Shown: positions 1 through 9,370, counted from the first letter of the stretch. The stretch: 64,000 nucleotides of DNA from Wohlfahrtiimonas chitiniclastica DSM 18708 (GCF_000375345.1 NZ_AQXD01000001.1:182807-246806), one strand, 5' to 3'. Numbers and translations: made by a program. The notes: generated by a model from the letters alone, not told the origin.

Positions 1-948
1 TTTTTAAAGTATTTTTTACCGGGGGCGATTTTCTCAAACCTCTGTTTTAGTTTTAATAACATGATGCGTGCATCGGGTTATCCGAAAAAAGCGATGTACA
101 CCATGTTATTGACATTGGTGCTGAACGGCATTTTTGCGCCCATTTTCATCTATTGGCTCAAATGGGGCATGGAAGGCGCTGCGATCTCCATCATTTTATC
201 CATGTTCATTGGCACGCTATTTGTGATGCAGCATTTTGTGAATGGGCATTCGGTGTTGCAATTTAAGGCCAAATACATTCGCTTTGATGCACAGATCACT
301 AAAGCGGTGCTCAGCATTGGTTTATCGCCATTTTTGATGAACATTGTTTCAAGCAGCATTATTTTCATCATCATTCAGCAAGTGCGCGTATATGGCGGCT
401 CTGTGGCGGTTGGCGCTTATACCATTGTGAATGTGTTGCTGATGCTCGTGGTGCTAGTGTTGCTTGGCTTGACGCAAGGGATGCAGCCGATTGTGGGTTA
501 TAGCTTTGGGGCTAAAGAGATTGCAAGGCTGCGTGAAGCTTTGCTGCAAACCATTAAAATTGGTGTGGGCATTGGCATTGTGGCGATGGTGATTGGCGTA
601 TTTTTCCCAGAATGGGTCATCATGCCGTTTAATCCATCGCCTGCGTTGTCTGATGTGGCGATTTCTGCCATTCGCATTGTGACGATGCTCTTTCCGTTGG
701 TGGGCTTTCAGATTGTGGTGACGATCTTTTTCCAAAGCATTGGTAAAGTGAAGCATTCCATCTTTTTAAGCTTAAGCCGTCAGATTCTCTTTTTGATTCC
801 GGGATTATTCATTTTGCCCCATTATTTTGGCATTGCGGGCGTTTGGTATGCCATTGTGGTGGCAGATTTGATCTCTACATGCACCGCAGCGCTCTTTTTG
901 TGGATTCAAATCAGAGAGTTTAATCGCTATTTAAAAGGCAATGCATAA
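1..948 (+). CDS. MATE family multidrug/Na+ antiporter, 5' end cut by window
   Basis: C-terminal part of a MATE (multidrug and toxin extrusion) exporter, an inner-membrane protein that expels drugs or metabolites in exchange for Na+ or H+. The reading frame is open from the first base of the window, and residues before the first Met (position 61) read like MATE sequence (FSFNN before MMRASGYPKKAMY), so the gene starts upstream. The visible 315 codons hold about seven to eight hydrophobic segments, with the family-like stretch NNMMRASGYPKKAMY and a GMQPIVGYSFGAK motif typical of the second half of MATE proteins. The latter resembles the VmrA/DinF-like branch more than NorM. Family assignment is firm; the substrate is unknown. 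About 100 bases separate it from the next gene. Confidence 0.9.
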   Translation, partial: FLKYFLPGAIFSNLCFSFNNMMRASGYPKKAMYTMLLTLVLNGIFAPIFIYWLKWGMEGAAISIILSMFIGTLFVMQHFVNGHSVLQFKAKYIRFDAQITKAVLSIGLSPFLMNIVSSSIIFIIIQQVRVYGGSVAVGAYTIVNVLLMLVVLVLLGLTQGMQPIVGYSFGAKEIARLREALLQTIKIGVGIGIVAMVIGVFFPEWVIMPFNPSPALSDVAISAIRIVTMLFPLVGFQIVVTIFFQSIGKVKHSIFLSLSRQILFLIPGLFILPHYFGIAGVWYAIVVADLISTCTAALFLWIQIREFNRYLKGNA

Positions 949-1053
949 CGTCATGTATAACAAAACATAACGAAAATTAACGATACTTGAATCGCAATCG
1001 GCGATGAACTCCCTTAGACTGATCGGCTTAATAATCATAAAGGATGGATCATC

Positions 1054-1968
1054 ATGAAAAAAGTTATGGCTGTTGCGGTTGCAAGTGTATTTCTTGTGGC
1101 ATGTTCTGAGAAAAATGAAGCCTATTATTTAGATAATATTGGTAAAGCTGAGCAAAAAATGGAAAGCTGCAACGAAGCTGCCCGTAAAGCATTCATGAGC
1201 GGTCAAACCTCTGAGCTTGATCGTTTAAAGAAAGATGCTGAGTGCAACGCGGCAAGTAGCGCCATCAAAACACATAAACGCATGCAATATGAGTTAGAGA
1301 AAAAGCAAGCCGAAGAGCGCCATGCACAGGCAGTGAAAACTGCGCGTGATGCGATTAATGAAAGCCTAAAAGATCAAACATGGCAAAAACAAATTGCCGC
1401 TTATTTAGGTTCAGAATGTGTCAATGCTTTCTCTTTTAACAAAACACCTGAATGTACGGCGTGGGATGAAGTGTATGAATCCGCCGTCACACAAGGTAAA
1501 GCAGAAATGCAAAGTGTGACATATTTAGAGCTTAAAGGTGAAGAGAAAACCTATTGCGGGGAAGACAAACGCCCAAAATCTGCATGCACAGTTTGGCAAA
1601 ATGTGGTGGGGGAAAAAGCCACAGAAGTATTGCAACCGATGGATATTTTTGAGCTTTATGCTAAAAAATATGATTTTTGTCATGCCGAAGGCTATGACGC
1701 AAGCAGCAGCTGTAAAGCGTGGGAAGGATTGTATCGTGAGCGCTCACAAGCTTTGACGCAACACTTTGTGAATGATTTTGATGCCTTTAAAACGGCTTAT
1801 AATCAATGTTATGTGAAGATGCAGGCTGTGCGTGATCTAGGTTTATCCTATTTTGATCAAGATGAACAATTTAGACCCATTTTACACAGCGTGCCATGTG
1901 CACAGGCGAATCAAGCATATCGTGATCGCCGCTTAGGTTACAGTGATTTTAAAGCACCGATTGAATGA
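1054..1968 (+). CDS. EexN-like lipoprotein of unknown function
   Basis: 304-residue predicted lipoprotein. The N-terminus MKKVMAVAVASVFLVAC is a type II signal peptide with lipobox LVAC and lipidated Cys17. Just after it, YYLDNIGKAEQKMESC...CNAASSA resembles the short EexN (entry exclusion) lipoprotein domain, in which a Tyr-Tyr-Leu segment and two spaced Cys recur. The rest (about 80-304) is charged, partly coiled-coil-like, with Cys-x(n)-CxAW repeats (ECTAWDEVYE, ACTVWQN, SCKAWEGLY) that look like an internal repeat of about 55 residues. No conjugation genes are nearby, so a true entry-exclusion role is doubtful. A ribosome binding site AAAGGA lies upstream and an intrinsic terminator follows directly. 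A second, much shorter EexN-like protein lies at 31697. Confidence 0.75.
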   Translation: MKKVMAVAVASVFLVACSEKNEAYYLDNIGKAEQKMESCNEAARKAFMSGQTSELDRLKKDAECNAASSAIKTHKRMQYELEKKQAEERHAQAVKTARDAINESLKDQTWQKQIAAYLGSECVNAFSFNKTPECTAWDEVYESAVTQGKAEMQSVTYLELKGEEKTYCGEDKRPKSACTVWQNVVGEKATEVLQPMDIFELYAKKYDFCHAEGYDASSSCKAWEGLYRERSQALTQHFVNDFDAFKTAYNQCYVKMQAVRDLGLSYFDQDEQFRPILHSVPCAQANQAYRDRRLGYSDFKAPIE

Positions 1969-1975
1969 TGAAAAA

Positions 1976-1997
1976 GCCCGCAATGCGGGCTTTTTTT
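1976..1997 (+). terminator. Intrinsic terminator
   Basis: Perfect 6-bp GC stem GCCCGC/GCGGGC around a 3-base loop, preceded by five A and followed by seven T. Terminates the lipoprotein gene. The A-tract on the other side means it can also serve the converging ttrA, which ends at 2002. Confidence 0.92.
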
Positions 1998-2001
1998 AAC
2001 C

Positions 2002-5000
2002 TTAAGCTTTAGTGATGCGGGCAGGAATACCTTGGCGCACCACAGCGCCGGTTGCCCAATCTAACCATGGTGCCGGAATGGCGCGGCTCGGATCTTGGAT
2101 CGCTAAATCATTGAGATTAAGCCCGCTGCCCACATGGCGATTAAAATAGAGCGGTTCGCCATCAATGTAGTGTGCCCGTGCGCCCATGTCACGGTGACCA
2201 TAACCATGTTCAATGGCAATCACACCGGGCATCACACCATCGAGCACCATAATTTGTGCCTCTTTTTTACCGGAGGGCGATTCGATGAACACCAAATCAC
2301 CATTGTTAATGTCGAGTAAATCAGCATCCACTTGGCTGATGGCGACAATATTGGTGGGCTTGATCATGCGCATGCGCAGGTTTGAACCCGCCGTGCTGCT
2401 GATGAGGTTTGATTTAAATGAAGTGAGCAAAAATGGCCATTGATCTTTATGATAATGGGTGCGCATGTCCGAACCATCCATAAAGCGCGCAGGATAATAA
2501 GTCGGGCAACCGCTGTAACGCTCGCCATTGGTGCTGTGCGTGTGCACGCTGACATTTTCATTCCACAGTTGCATCGTCATTGGCCATTTTTTACGAAGGT
2601 GATCACCATCCCAGCCGGTGTCAAAATGGTTTGTTCGCCCACCACGAGCATATACATACGCCACTTTGGCTTGTTCTTCAGGTTTGAGCACGGCTTGAAT
2701 CTTTGGCAAAATGCGCGTGACGCCGGTCAGCACAAGGTCAGATTCTGTGGCATTATTTACGGGCGCATCATCAAATGCTACATTCGCTGCGGCGCGCAAA
2801 TAGTAATCCTCAGGGCGTTTAAATGGGTAGTGAATGGTGGGATCTTTTGCATCTTGAATGGCTTCATCGCCAAAACCCGGTAAATTCATGCGCTCGCCAA
2901 TGGCAATGAAAAAACTCTCCATACAGATGGGATCACCTTGGGCAGTTTTCTCAACGCGTGGTTCAACCACAGGCCAGCGCGCCGTTGTGGCTTTAAAAGG
3001 CACGCCGCCCCAAGGTGCAGTGAAGCCCCAACTTTCAAAATTATGAGTATCCGGCACGATGTAATCGGCAAAAGCGGTGGTTTCATTGATGAAGGCATCA
3101 ACCGCGACAAAGAGCGGCAACACTTTCGGGTCAGCGAGTTGCTTGCCCAATAACTGCCGAAAGCCTGCAATGCCATACACAGGATTGGTCATATGGCTAA
3201 TCCATGCTTTTAATGGATAAGGATCTTGGGCAAGGGCAGAGATCAACACTTCAGAGCTTTGTCCGCCGGCAAATGGATACCAAGGACGTTTGGCTGGGTA
3301 TGGATTTTTACCGGCTTTGACGAGTGCTTTATAATCCGTGGAGGTTTCATACGGTTTTTTTGCACGAGCAAGGAGCATGCCTTTTGGTTGCACCATGCCT
3401 TTAAAATTGACCAAGTTATAACGTGGTCCTGGTGCATACTCTTTAAATTTACCGCCATTGACCAATAAACCGCCTTTGTGGTTCATGTTGCCAATCAATA
3501 CATTGAGCGCCATGATGGACCATGCATTGTAAAAGCCATTGCCGCTCATCATGCCGCCATGGGTGATGACAGCCGCTTTGCGCCCGTGGCTTGTGAATTT
3601 CTTGGCCAAGGCTTTAATGGTGGCAACGGGCACGCCGCACAAGTTGCTGTATTCTTCTAACGAGTGGCGATGGGCGGATTCCGTGAGTAGAGTCATGCTT
3701 GATTTCACAAGCGGCGCAGTGCCATCTTTGAGGCGCACAGGTTCCTCAATATAAAGGCTGCCTGTGAGGCAATCATCGGCTTTCATTAAGGTGTGGCTCG
3801 CTTCATCCATCACCATAAGAGCGCTGTCTGAACGTGCACCATCCATCTCTGTGATGTCCCATTCACGCAAAAATTGGCCATACAATGGATGGGATTCATC
3901 ACTGATCACAAGGTGCGTGGCGTTTGAAACGCTCACCTCTTGATGATGTGCCATGCCAGCTTTACCCGGCGTTTTAAGGTATGTTGCGTTGTACCATTGC
4001 TCGTCGATGATCACGCGCATCAATGCCATTGCCATCGCGGAATCTGTCCCCGGTAAAATGGGAATCCAGCGGTTATCATCCACGGCTAAGGTATTGGTGA
4101 GCTGAAGATTTGGCGCGATGACGACATAAGAGAATTCTTCTGGTGTTTTGGTGCGGGCTTTGGCCAACAAACGCCCTTGGCGTTTGAATGGGTTGCCCGA
4201 TTGTGCAGGCGATGTGCCCATAAATAGGGCAAATTCAATGTGATCAAAATCCGGTTTGGCATGGGCATTTTTTTGCATGTCATCCATCACGGCGCCAGAA
4301 CCTAAACGATACGCAAGCCCACAGTATGAACCATGCTGTGCAAAGTTTTTGCTGCCAAATGAGTTAAAGGTAAAGCGTTTAGCGAGCTCTTCACGCCCTT
4401 CATTGCCCGCATCGGTGACCAAAAGCTGATTGGCTTTCGGGCCATATTCCGGAAAATTGGGGTCAATCGGTGTCTCTAAATCACGAATGGCACGCAAACC
4501 CTCCACATGACCCTCGCCAAAGAGATCACCACCTTCCACAACTTCTTTGACCAATTGTTCAAAGGAGATGCGTTGCCATTTGCCTTCGCCGCGTTTGCCC
4601 ACACGTTTTAATGGACTTAAGACGCGATAAGGACTCGTTAAACCTTCGCCCATCGCCGCACCGCGCGCACAGGCTGTGGAGCGATCATTGATGCCTGTTT
4701 CACCGCCTAAACGTACCCATGCCTCTTCAATGGGTAGATCATAAGGATAATGCTCATCATGGGATAAGGGGCTGTAAGGATTGCCACAGATGCGCAGCAC
4801 CTCATTTTTTGCTTGATCCACGCGCACACGTACGCCGCACACAGTCCAGCAGCCAAAGCATTGAGTGTTAGACATCACTTGCCCTGGCGTTTGAGTAAAG
4901 TGACCATCTTTAATCACGCCTTCCACCGTTAAAGCATTACCAAAAATGCGATTGTCCGTAGGTTCAGCTGAGGTGCCTTTGATCATGCCCACTGCCATAT

Positions 5001-5100
5001 TTTTGGCGGTATTGCTATAACCTGCAATGAATGCACCAACACCGCCTGCGGCTGCCAGCCCTTTGAGAAGATTGCGACGTTTTTTGTTGGTTTTATCCAT
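2002..5100 (-). CDS. ttrA: Tetrathionate reductase catalytic subunit A (molybdopterin)
   Basis: 1032-residue catalytic subunit that reduces tetrathionate to thiosulfate in the periplasm during anaerobic respiration. It belongs to the DMSO-reductase superfamily and binds bis-molybdopterin guanine dinucleotide and one 4Fe-4S cluster. The N-terminus carries a twin-arginine signal (KKRRNLLKGLAAAGG). The cluster/cofactor entry region reads NTQCFGCWTVCGVRVRV near residue 80, as in known TtrA proteins. Its length matches the family (about 1020 residues). The start overlaps the end of ttrC by 8 bases, so the order ttrB-ttrC-ttrA on the minus strand is one operon. Assignment rests on the motif, length and the complete ttr context. 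Arsenate or polysulfide reductase paralogues are less likely given the divergent TtrSR pair. Confidence 0.95.
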   Translation of the reverse strand: MDKTNKKRRNLLKGLAAAGGVGAFIAGYSNTAKNMAVGMIKGTSAEPTDNRIFGNALTVEGVIKDGHFTQTPGQVMSNTQCFGCWTVCGVRVRVDQAKNEVLRICGNPYSPLSHDEHYPYDLPIEEAWVRLGGETGINDRSTACARGAAMGEGLTSPYRVLSPLKRVGKRGEGKWQRISFEQLVKEVVEGGDLFGEGHVEGLRAIRDLETPIDPNFPEYGPKANQLLVTDAGNEGREELAKRFTFNSFGSKNFAQHGSYCGLAYRLGSGAVMDDMQKNAHAKPDFDHIEFALFMGTSPAQSGNPFKRQGRLLAKARTKTPEEFSYVVIAPNLQLTNTLAVDDNRWIPILPGTDSAMAMALMRVIIDEQWYNATYLKTPGKAGMAHHQEVSVSNATHLVISDESHPLYGQFLREWDITEMDGARSDSALMVMDEASHTLMKADDCLTGSLYIEEPVRLKDGTAPLVKSSMTLLTESAHRHSLEEYSNLCGVPVATIKALAKKFTSHGRKAAVITHGGMMSGNGFYNAWSIMALNVLIGNMNHKGGLLVNGGKFKEYAPGPRYNLVNFKGMVQPKGMLLARAKKPYETSTDYKALVKAGKNPYPAKRPWYPFAGGQSSEVLISALAQDPYPLKAWISHMTNPVYGIAGFRQLLGKQLADPKVLPLFVAVDAFINETTAFADYIVPDTHNFESWGFTAPWGGVPFKATTARWPVVEPRVEKTAQGDPICMESFFIAIGERMNLPGFGDEAIQDAKDPTIHYPFKRPEDYYLRAAANVAFDDAPVNNATESDLVLTGVTRILPKIQAVLKPEEQAKVAYVYARGGRTNHFDTGWDGDHLRKKWPMTMQLWNENVSVHTHSTNGERYSGCPTYYPARFMDGSDMRTHYHKDQWPFLLTSFKSNLISSTAGSNLRMRMIKPTNIVAISQVDADLLDINNGDLVFIESPSGKKEAQIMVLDGVMPGVIAIEHGYGHRDMGARAHYIDGEPLYFNRHVGSGLNLNDLAIQDPSRAIPAPWLDWATGAVVRQGIPARITKA

Positions 5101-6169
5101 GGTGTGCTCCTTTAAACGTAAACCAGCGATCGTTGAGTAGACTCCAAACGATGATCAATAAGGTGATCCATAAGCCAAAGGTGGAGATGATGCCAAGTGC
5201 ACCATCAAATCCCCACGAGAGATGATAAGGATTGATGAAGATATTGTATTTGGGTAATGTCTGCGCTTGCATGAGGATCGCCCAGCGAATCGTCCATGCC
5301 AGAGATAAACTCATCAGCGACAGCAATAGATATAGATAAGGGGAAAGTGTTCGTTTGTTTGTCCAAGTGAGCACGGTAAAGAGCATCAAGGACACCCAAT
5401 ACACCACCAACCCTAAACCAATGGTGAACCATACGCTGCCTTGTTCAGGCAATGAACGAAAAGCTGCCCCCGCTGGCGTCTCGGACAAACCCCACCCCAC
5501 CAATGTCACGAGTACGCCAGAGAGCGCAATGAACTGAATGCGCGTTAAACAAGCATTATTTTCTGTGATGTTAGCCAAGCGCTGCCAAGTTTTCACCAGC
5601 ATTGGCAGCGTTTGTAATGCCGTAAAAAAGAGCACCCACGGTAACCACGGCGTGTGCCAAATGGCTTGAGCTTGTACGATGTTCACCTCTTTACCGGTGT
5701 AGAGCAAAAGGCCAAAGGCAAAGAGGGCAAGGCAAATGCCCATCCATGGCAGAATTTTACTTTCATTAAAGTTAAACCAATGGAGCGCTTTAAAGCCTTT
5801 AAACAGTTTGTCAGGATCGGTATTTTCTCGCAGCACCAATAAAAATTGTGCCAATAAGAACACCACAAAGAAGGGCACAATGATGGCGCCAATCCACATC
5901 CATGACCATGGCGTAAAGGAGAGATAGAAATTTAGGATGCGCCCAGGCTGATGAAGATCAGCGCTGAGAGCAATCGGTCCCACAATGCCCGTTGTGACGG
6001 CAATGGCAAGCGTGATGAGTTCTGCCAATCGGTATTGCCCACGATGAAACAAGCGAAGATACACGGCAACGAGCGCGCCTGTCGCTGCGATGCCAATGAA
6101 GAAAAAGTATTGCACAGCCCACGGAAGCCATGCCAATTCTTGGGGATGGGTCAATAATTCGCGGATCAT
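5093..6169 (-). CDS. ttrC: Tetrathionate reductase membrane anchor subunit C
   Basis: 358-residue integral membrane protein of the NrfD/PsrC family. It oxidises the quinol pool and passes electrons through TtrB to TtrA. About nine hydrophobic segments are visible, starting with WAVQYFFFIGIAATGALVAV; an LSADLHQPGRILNFY segment near residue 70 is typical of NrfD-type quinol sites. The start overlaps the ttrB stop by 4 bases (ATGA type) and the end overlaps ttrA, which implies translational coupling. No signal peptide is needed. Length and position between the iron-sulfur and molybdenum subunits match Salmonella-type ttrBCA. Confidence 0.94.
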   Translation of the reverse strand: MIRELLTHPQELAWLPWAVQYFFFIGIAATGALVAVYLRLFHRGQYRLAELITLAIAVTTGIVGPIALSADLHQPGRILNFYLSFTPWSWMWIGAIIVPFFVVFLLAQFLLVLRENTDPDKLFKGFKALHWFNFNESKILPWMGICLALFAFGLLLYTGKEVNIVQAQAIWHTPWLPWVLFFTALQTLPMLVKTWQRLANITENNACLTRIQFIALSGVLVTLVGWGLSETPAGAAFRSLPEQGSVWFTIGLGLVVYWVSLMLFTVLTWTNKRTLSPYLYLLLSLMSLSLAWTIRWAILMQAQTLPKYNIFINPYHLSWGFDGALGIISTFGLWITLLIIVWSLLNDRWFTFKGAHHG

Positions 6170-6900
6170 AATTTCACCTCCTGCCAGAGCATCGCTTGAC
6201 CTTGCACATTGCGCGTAAAGGCTTCATCGAGCCCGATGTAGAAGACTTGGGGAATCGTGCCTTGCTCGGGTTTAAGCACTTTAATGTCATCTTTGAATGT
6301 GTTCAGCATTTGGCTGATTTCACTGTCAGGATCTTTCATATCCCCAATGATGCGCGCACCGCCCACGCAAGATTCTACGCAACCTGGCAGCAATCCTGCC
6401 TCTAAACGATGGACGCAAAAGGTGCATTTATCCGCAGTGCCCGTTTCATGGTTAATGAAGCGCGCTTCATAAGGGCAAGCTTGTACGCAGTAAGCACAGC
6501 CGACGCAGCGTTTATTGTCCACCACCACAATGCCATCTTTACGTTGAAAGGTGGCTTGAACAGGGCAGACAGGCACGCATGGCGGATTGTCACAATGATT
6601 ACACAAACGCGGTAAAACCACATTGGTGGCTTCTTGATGATGCTCATTGATCACTTGATATTGGCGCACTGTGGTGCGAAATTGCCCAGGCGGCATTTGA
6701 TTTTCTACAGAACAGCTCACCGTGCACGCTTGGCAGCCGATGCAGCGCCTTAAATCGATGATCATGCCATAGCGTTTTGTGCCATCACCTTCGCGGCGAT
6801 CCGGTGCCATCAAAGACTGAGCTTGCGTTAAGCTCATGACTGTTGCGCCTGCTGTGATGGTGGCAAGTTGTTTTAAAAGATCTCGACGATTCAAATTCAT
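6166..6900 (-). CDS. ttrB: Tetrathionate reductase iron-sulfur subunit B
   Basis: Electron-transfer subunit with four cysteine groups for 4Fe-4S clusters: CIGCQACTVSC, CNHCDNPPCVPVCP, CVGCAYCVQACP and CTFCVHRLEAGLLPGC. It also has a twin-arginine leader (NLNRRDLLKQLATITAG), so it is exported with TtrA and links TtrC haem/quinol oxidation to the molybdenum site. I take the start at 6900, three codons inside the longest frame (6909), because AAGGATGAGG then sits at proper spacing, whereas the upstream ATG is part of that ribosome binding site. First gene of ttrBCA; the promoter must lie in the 144-base gap shared with divergent ttrS. Confidence 0.95.
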   Translation of the reverse strand: MNLNRRDLLKQLATITAGATVMSLTQAQSLMAPDRREGDGTKRYGMIIDLRRCIGCQACTVSCSVENQMPPGQFRTTVRQYQVINEHHQEATNVVLPRLCNHCDNPPCVPVCPVQATFQRKDGIVVVDNKRCVGCAYCVQACPYEARFINHETGTADKCTFCVHRLEAGLLPGCVESCVGGARIIGDMKDPDSEISQMLNTFKDDIKVLKPEQGTIPQVFYIGLDEAFTRNVQGQAMLWQEVKL

Positions 6901-6924
6901 AAACCTCATCCTTTTTATTTGTGA

Positions 6925-6994
6925 TTTCCCAAAAAACCACTAGAATCATGTAAATATCATCGAGGTTTTTGCATTTTCTCTCTATTGTGGGAAA
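6925..6994. promoter_or_regulatory. ttrB/ttrS divergent control region with inverted TTTCCCA/TGGGAAA
   Basis: The gap between ttrB and ttrS must hold both divergent promoters. TTTCCCA at 6925-6931 and its complement TGGGAAA at 6988-6994 face each other, each followed by a copy of AACCAC (935-940 and 993-998). This could be a TtrR recognition pair, but that is inference. No clear FNR site (TTGAT-N4-ATCAA) is visible, although FNR control is known for ttr in Salmonella. Confidence 0.35.
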
Positions 6995-7044
6995 CCACAT
7001 TCAGGGGCAAAGATTGATCTGTGGCAAGAAAGGAAACAACTATA

Positions 7045-8805
7045 ATGATCAAAAGGTTTCGGCAGTGGTGGTTTTGTGTGTGTTTGCTCACAAGTGGCAT
7101 GATGGCGCTTGCACAAGATGTGGAAGATGCCTTAACGATTGCCATTTTAGCGCCGATGGGTGCACAAGAGACTTTAGAGAGTTGGCAAGGCTTTCAAACG
7201 TTGCTGGCCAGTCATTTAGATCGTTCAGTGGTTGTGTTACCGGTGACGTTTGAAGAATTTCAAACGGTGGCAAAAGATGCATCGGTCGATTTATTGATTG
7301 CAAATCAAACGGCATTTTTATCCATTTTTCCAGAGGTCAAATGGCGCTGGTTGGCAAGCCTTGATCAAAACAGCGCCTTGTTTAATCCTGAATCTGCCAT
7401 TGGCAGTGCAATTGTGGTGCGAAAAAACAGCCAGATTCGCACATTAGAAGATTTAAAAGGCCAGCGAGTGACGGCGGTGTCTAAAGATGCATTGGGCGGA
7501 TTTTTACTCGGTTATAAAGCCATTTATGATGCAGGCTTATCCGCGCCCGATGACTATTTCATTGAGATGACAGGCTTTCCCATTGAGCGCGGCATTTTTC
7601 TGGTGGAAAGTGGTTTGGCGGCAGCGGCCATTTTACCCACCTGTTTATTGGAAACTTTAGGGCAATCAGGATTGCTGAATGTGGCAGATTTTCGGGTGTT
7701 AAATGAGGTGCAAGGTGGGCGTTGTCGAAGTTCAACGCCATTGTCCTATCATTGGTCATTGGCCGCATTGCCAAATGTGGATGAAGCTTTGGCACAAAAG
7801 ATCGTGCAAATTTTATGGCAGAACACAGATCCTGCCCTTACCACTTGGCAAACGCCGATTAGTCTTGGTGAAATTTACGCCATGAAGCGTTTTGCAGGGC
7901 TCATTGAGATTGATGAAACATTGTGGGAAACCTTTGTGCGCCTTGCGAATGAATATAAATTAGGATTGCTTGCCATCATCTTATTGATGCTCGTGTTGGC
8001 CATGAATCATCTATGGCTCACATATGTTGCCCGTCAGCGCCGCTTTGCTCTAGAGAGCACATATCATCGTCTACATGATTATGAGGCATTGTTGTCAAAG
8101 GCAGATCGCATGAATATTTTGGGTGAAGTGGCCAGCGGTATCGGCCATGAGCTCAATCAACCCTTGATGGCGATTCGTAATTATGCCGAAGGCACATTGC
8201 TTGGCATTGAGCGCGGCAAAGCACCGAATCAATTCATTCAGCCTTTATCGCGCATCGTGACGCAGGTTGAGCAGTGCAGTGCCATCATTAAAAATCTACA
8301 AGCGTGGGTCAAGCCAAAAACCATGCAGCAGTTTGAGTGGTTTAATTTTCATGATTTTATGAATCGGATGCTAGAGATCATTCGCTTACAGACCAAAAAT
8401 CGCGTCGCCATCACGTTAGACATCAATTGTGAACAGCAAATTTACACGGTGGTGTCTGTGCTTGAGCAAGTGATGATGAATTCGCTGTTAAATGCGGTGC
8501 AAGCGGGCGCAACGGAGATCATTATTGAGGCGAGTTGTCACCAAGACTTTTATAAAATTCTCATTACAGACAATGGCCCGGGCTTTACGCAAGATGAGTT
8601 AGATGCGCCATTTGTGCCTTTTCGAACCTCAAAACCCACCGGCTTAGGGTTAGGATTGGTGATTTGCGAGCGTTTAATGACAGCAGTGGGCGGCAAATTT
8701 AGAATCGATAATCGCAAAGATGGAGAAATGGGCGCGTGCGTGCGCATCATTTTATCAAGCGGATCACAGCAGGAGGCAAAAGATGAAAATTCACATCGTG
8801 GATGA
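7045..8805 (+). CDS. ttrS: Tetrathionate sensor histidine kinase
   Basis: 586-residue membrane sensor kinase. Residues 1-25 form a signal peptide, and about 30-300 a PhnD-like periplasmic binding domain (APMGAQETLESWQGFQTLLASHL) expected to sense tetrathionate. A transmembrane segment (LGLLAIILLMLVLAMNHLWL) follows, then a HisKA domain with GIGHELNQPL (phospho-accepting His) and an HATPase domain (NSLLNAVQAGA, DNGPGF, GLGLGL). Start chosen at the ATG 7045 with AAAGGAAAC in front; an in-frame GTG at 7021 lacks a good ribosome binding site. It diverges from ttrBCA and its end overlaps ttrR by 23 bases, so the two are coupled. Expected to phosphorylate TtrR and switch on ttrBCA. Confidence 0.92.
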   Translation: MIKRFRQWWFCVCLLTSGMMALAQDVEDALTIAILAPMGAQETLESWQGFQTLLASHLDRSVVVLPVTFEEFQTVAKDASVDLLIANQTAFLSIFPEVKWRWLASLDQNSALFNPESAIGSAIVVRKNSQIRTLEDLKGQRVTAVSKDALGGFLLGYKAIYDAGLSAPDDYFIEMTGFPIERGIFLVESGLAAAAILPTCLLETLGQSGLLNVADFRVLNEVQGGRCRSSTPLSYHWSLAALPNVDEALAQKIVQILWQNTDPALTTWQTPISLGEIYAMKRFAGLIEIDETLWETFVRLANEYKLGLLAIILLMLVLAMNHLWLTYVARQRRFALESTYHRLHDYEALLSKADRMNILGEVASGIGHELNQPLMAIRNYAEGTLLGIERGKAPNQFIQPLSRIVTQVEQCSAIIKNLQAWVKPKTMQQFEWFNFHDFMNRMLEIIRLQTKNRVAITLDINCEQQIYTVVSVLEQVMMNSLLNAVQAGATEIIIEASCHQDFYKILITDNGPGFTQDELDAPFVPFRTSKPTGLGLGLVICERLMTAVGGKFRIDNRKDGEMGACVRIILSSGSQQEAKDENSHRG

Positions 8806-9370
8806 TGAAATTGAGGTGCGTGAATCGTGCCAGTTTTTAATTGAGCAATTGACGGATGCCTCCATTGAACCGTGGGAAAATGGTGAAATCTTTGTGCAAT
8901 CGGTGGCACTTTATGAACCGGCTGTGGTGATTTTAGACCTTCGCATGCCAAAAATGGATGGTGCAAGCGTGGTGGAATATTTAAAGCGTGAAGGCAGTGT
9001 GATTGCGCCGATTATTTTAACTGGGCATGGTGAATTGTCCCAAGCGGTGAGTTTACTCAAGCAAGGCGTGGTGGACTTTTTAGAAAAACCGGTCTCCTCT
9101 GTGAAACTTGCCGCAGCCCTACAGCATGCAGAGGCAGAAACTCACCGTTTATGGCGTGGATTTTGTTTGAATCAGCAATTTTCAGAGCTCACAGAGCGTG
9201 AACAACAAGTGAGCCGCCTTGTTTATGAAGGCAAAACCAATCGTGAAATAGCTGAGCATCTTCTCATTTCTGTGCGCACGGTGGAAGTTCAACGGGCAAG
9301 CGCCATGAAAAAACTCGGCGCAGAGACCTTAGCCGAGTTCATTGTGTTGTGTAATGGCGTGTGTGATTGA
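8783..9370 (+). CDS. ttrR: Tetrathionate response regulator (FixJ/LuxR type)
   Basis: 195-residue response regulator. The receiver domain (1-115) has the acidic pocket DDE at the start, the phospho-acceptor Asp in VVILDLRMPKMDG and Lys in FLEKP. The C-terminal LuxR/FixJ helix-turn-helix reads LTEREQQVSRLVYEGKTNREIAEHL. Start at 8783 is set by AGGAGG five to six bases upstream; the longer frame to 8720 merely runs inside ttrS. Translationally coupled to ttrS (23-base overlap). Stop codon directly abuts the end of the converging xdhC-like gene with no terminator between them. Confidence 0.93.
   Translation: MKIHIVDDEIEVRESCQFLIEQLTDASIEPWENGEIFVQSVALYEPAVVILDLRMPKMDGASVVEYLKREGSVIAPIILTGHGELSQAVSLLKQGVVDFLEKPVSSVKLAAALQHAEAETHRLWRGFCLNQQFSELTEREQQVSRLVYEGKTNREIAEHLLISVRTVEVQRASAMKKLGAETLAEFIVLCNGVCD

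Noticed and set aside
2134-4283. Long plus-strand open frames opposite ttrA
   Set aside because: They are antisense shadows of a well-supported 1032-codon gene, without ribosome binding sites or family similarity.
2002-9370. The molybdopterin locus as an arsenate or polysulfide reductase
   Set aside because: The full ttrBCA order plus a divergent sensor with periplasmic binding domain and FixJ-type regulator matches tetrathionate reductase; arsenate loci lack this pair.
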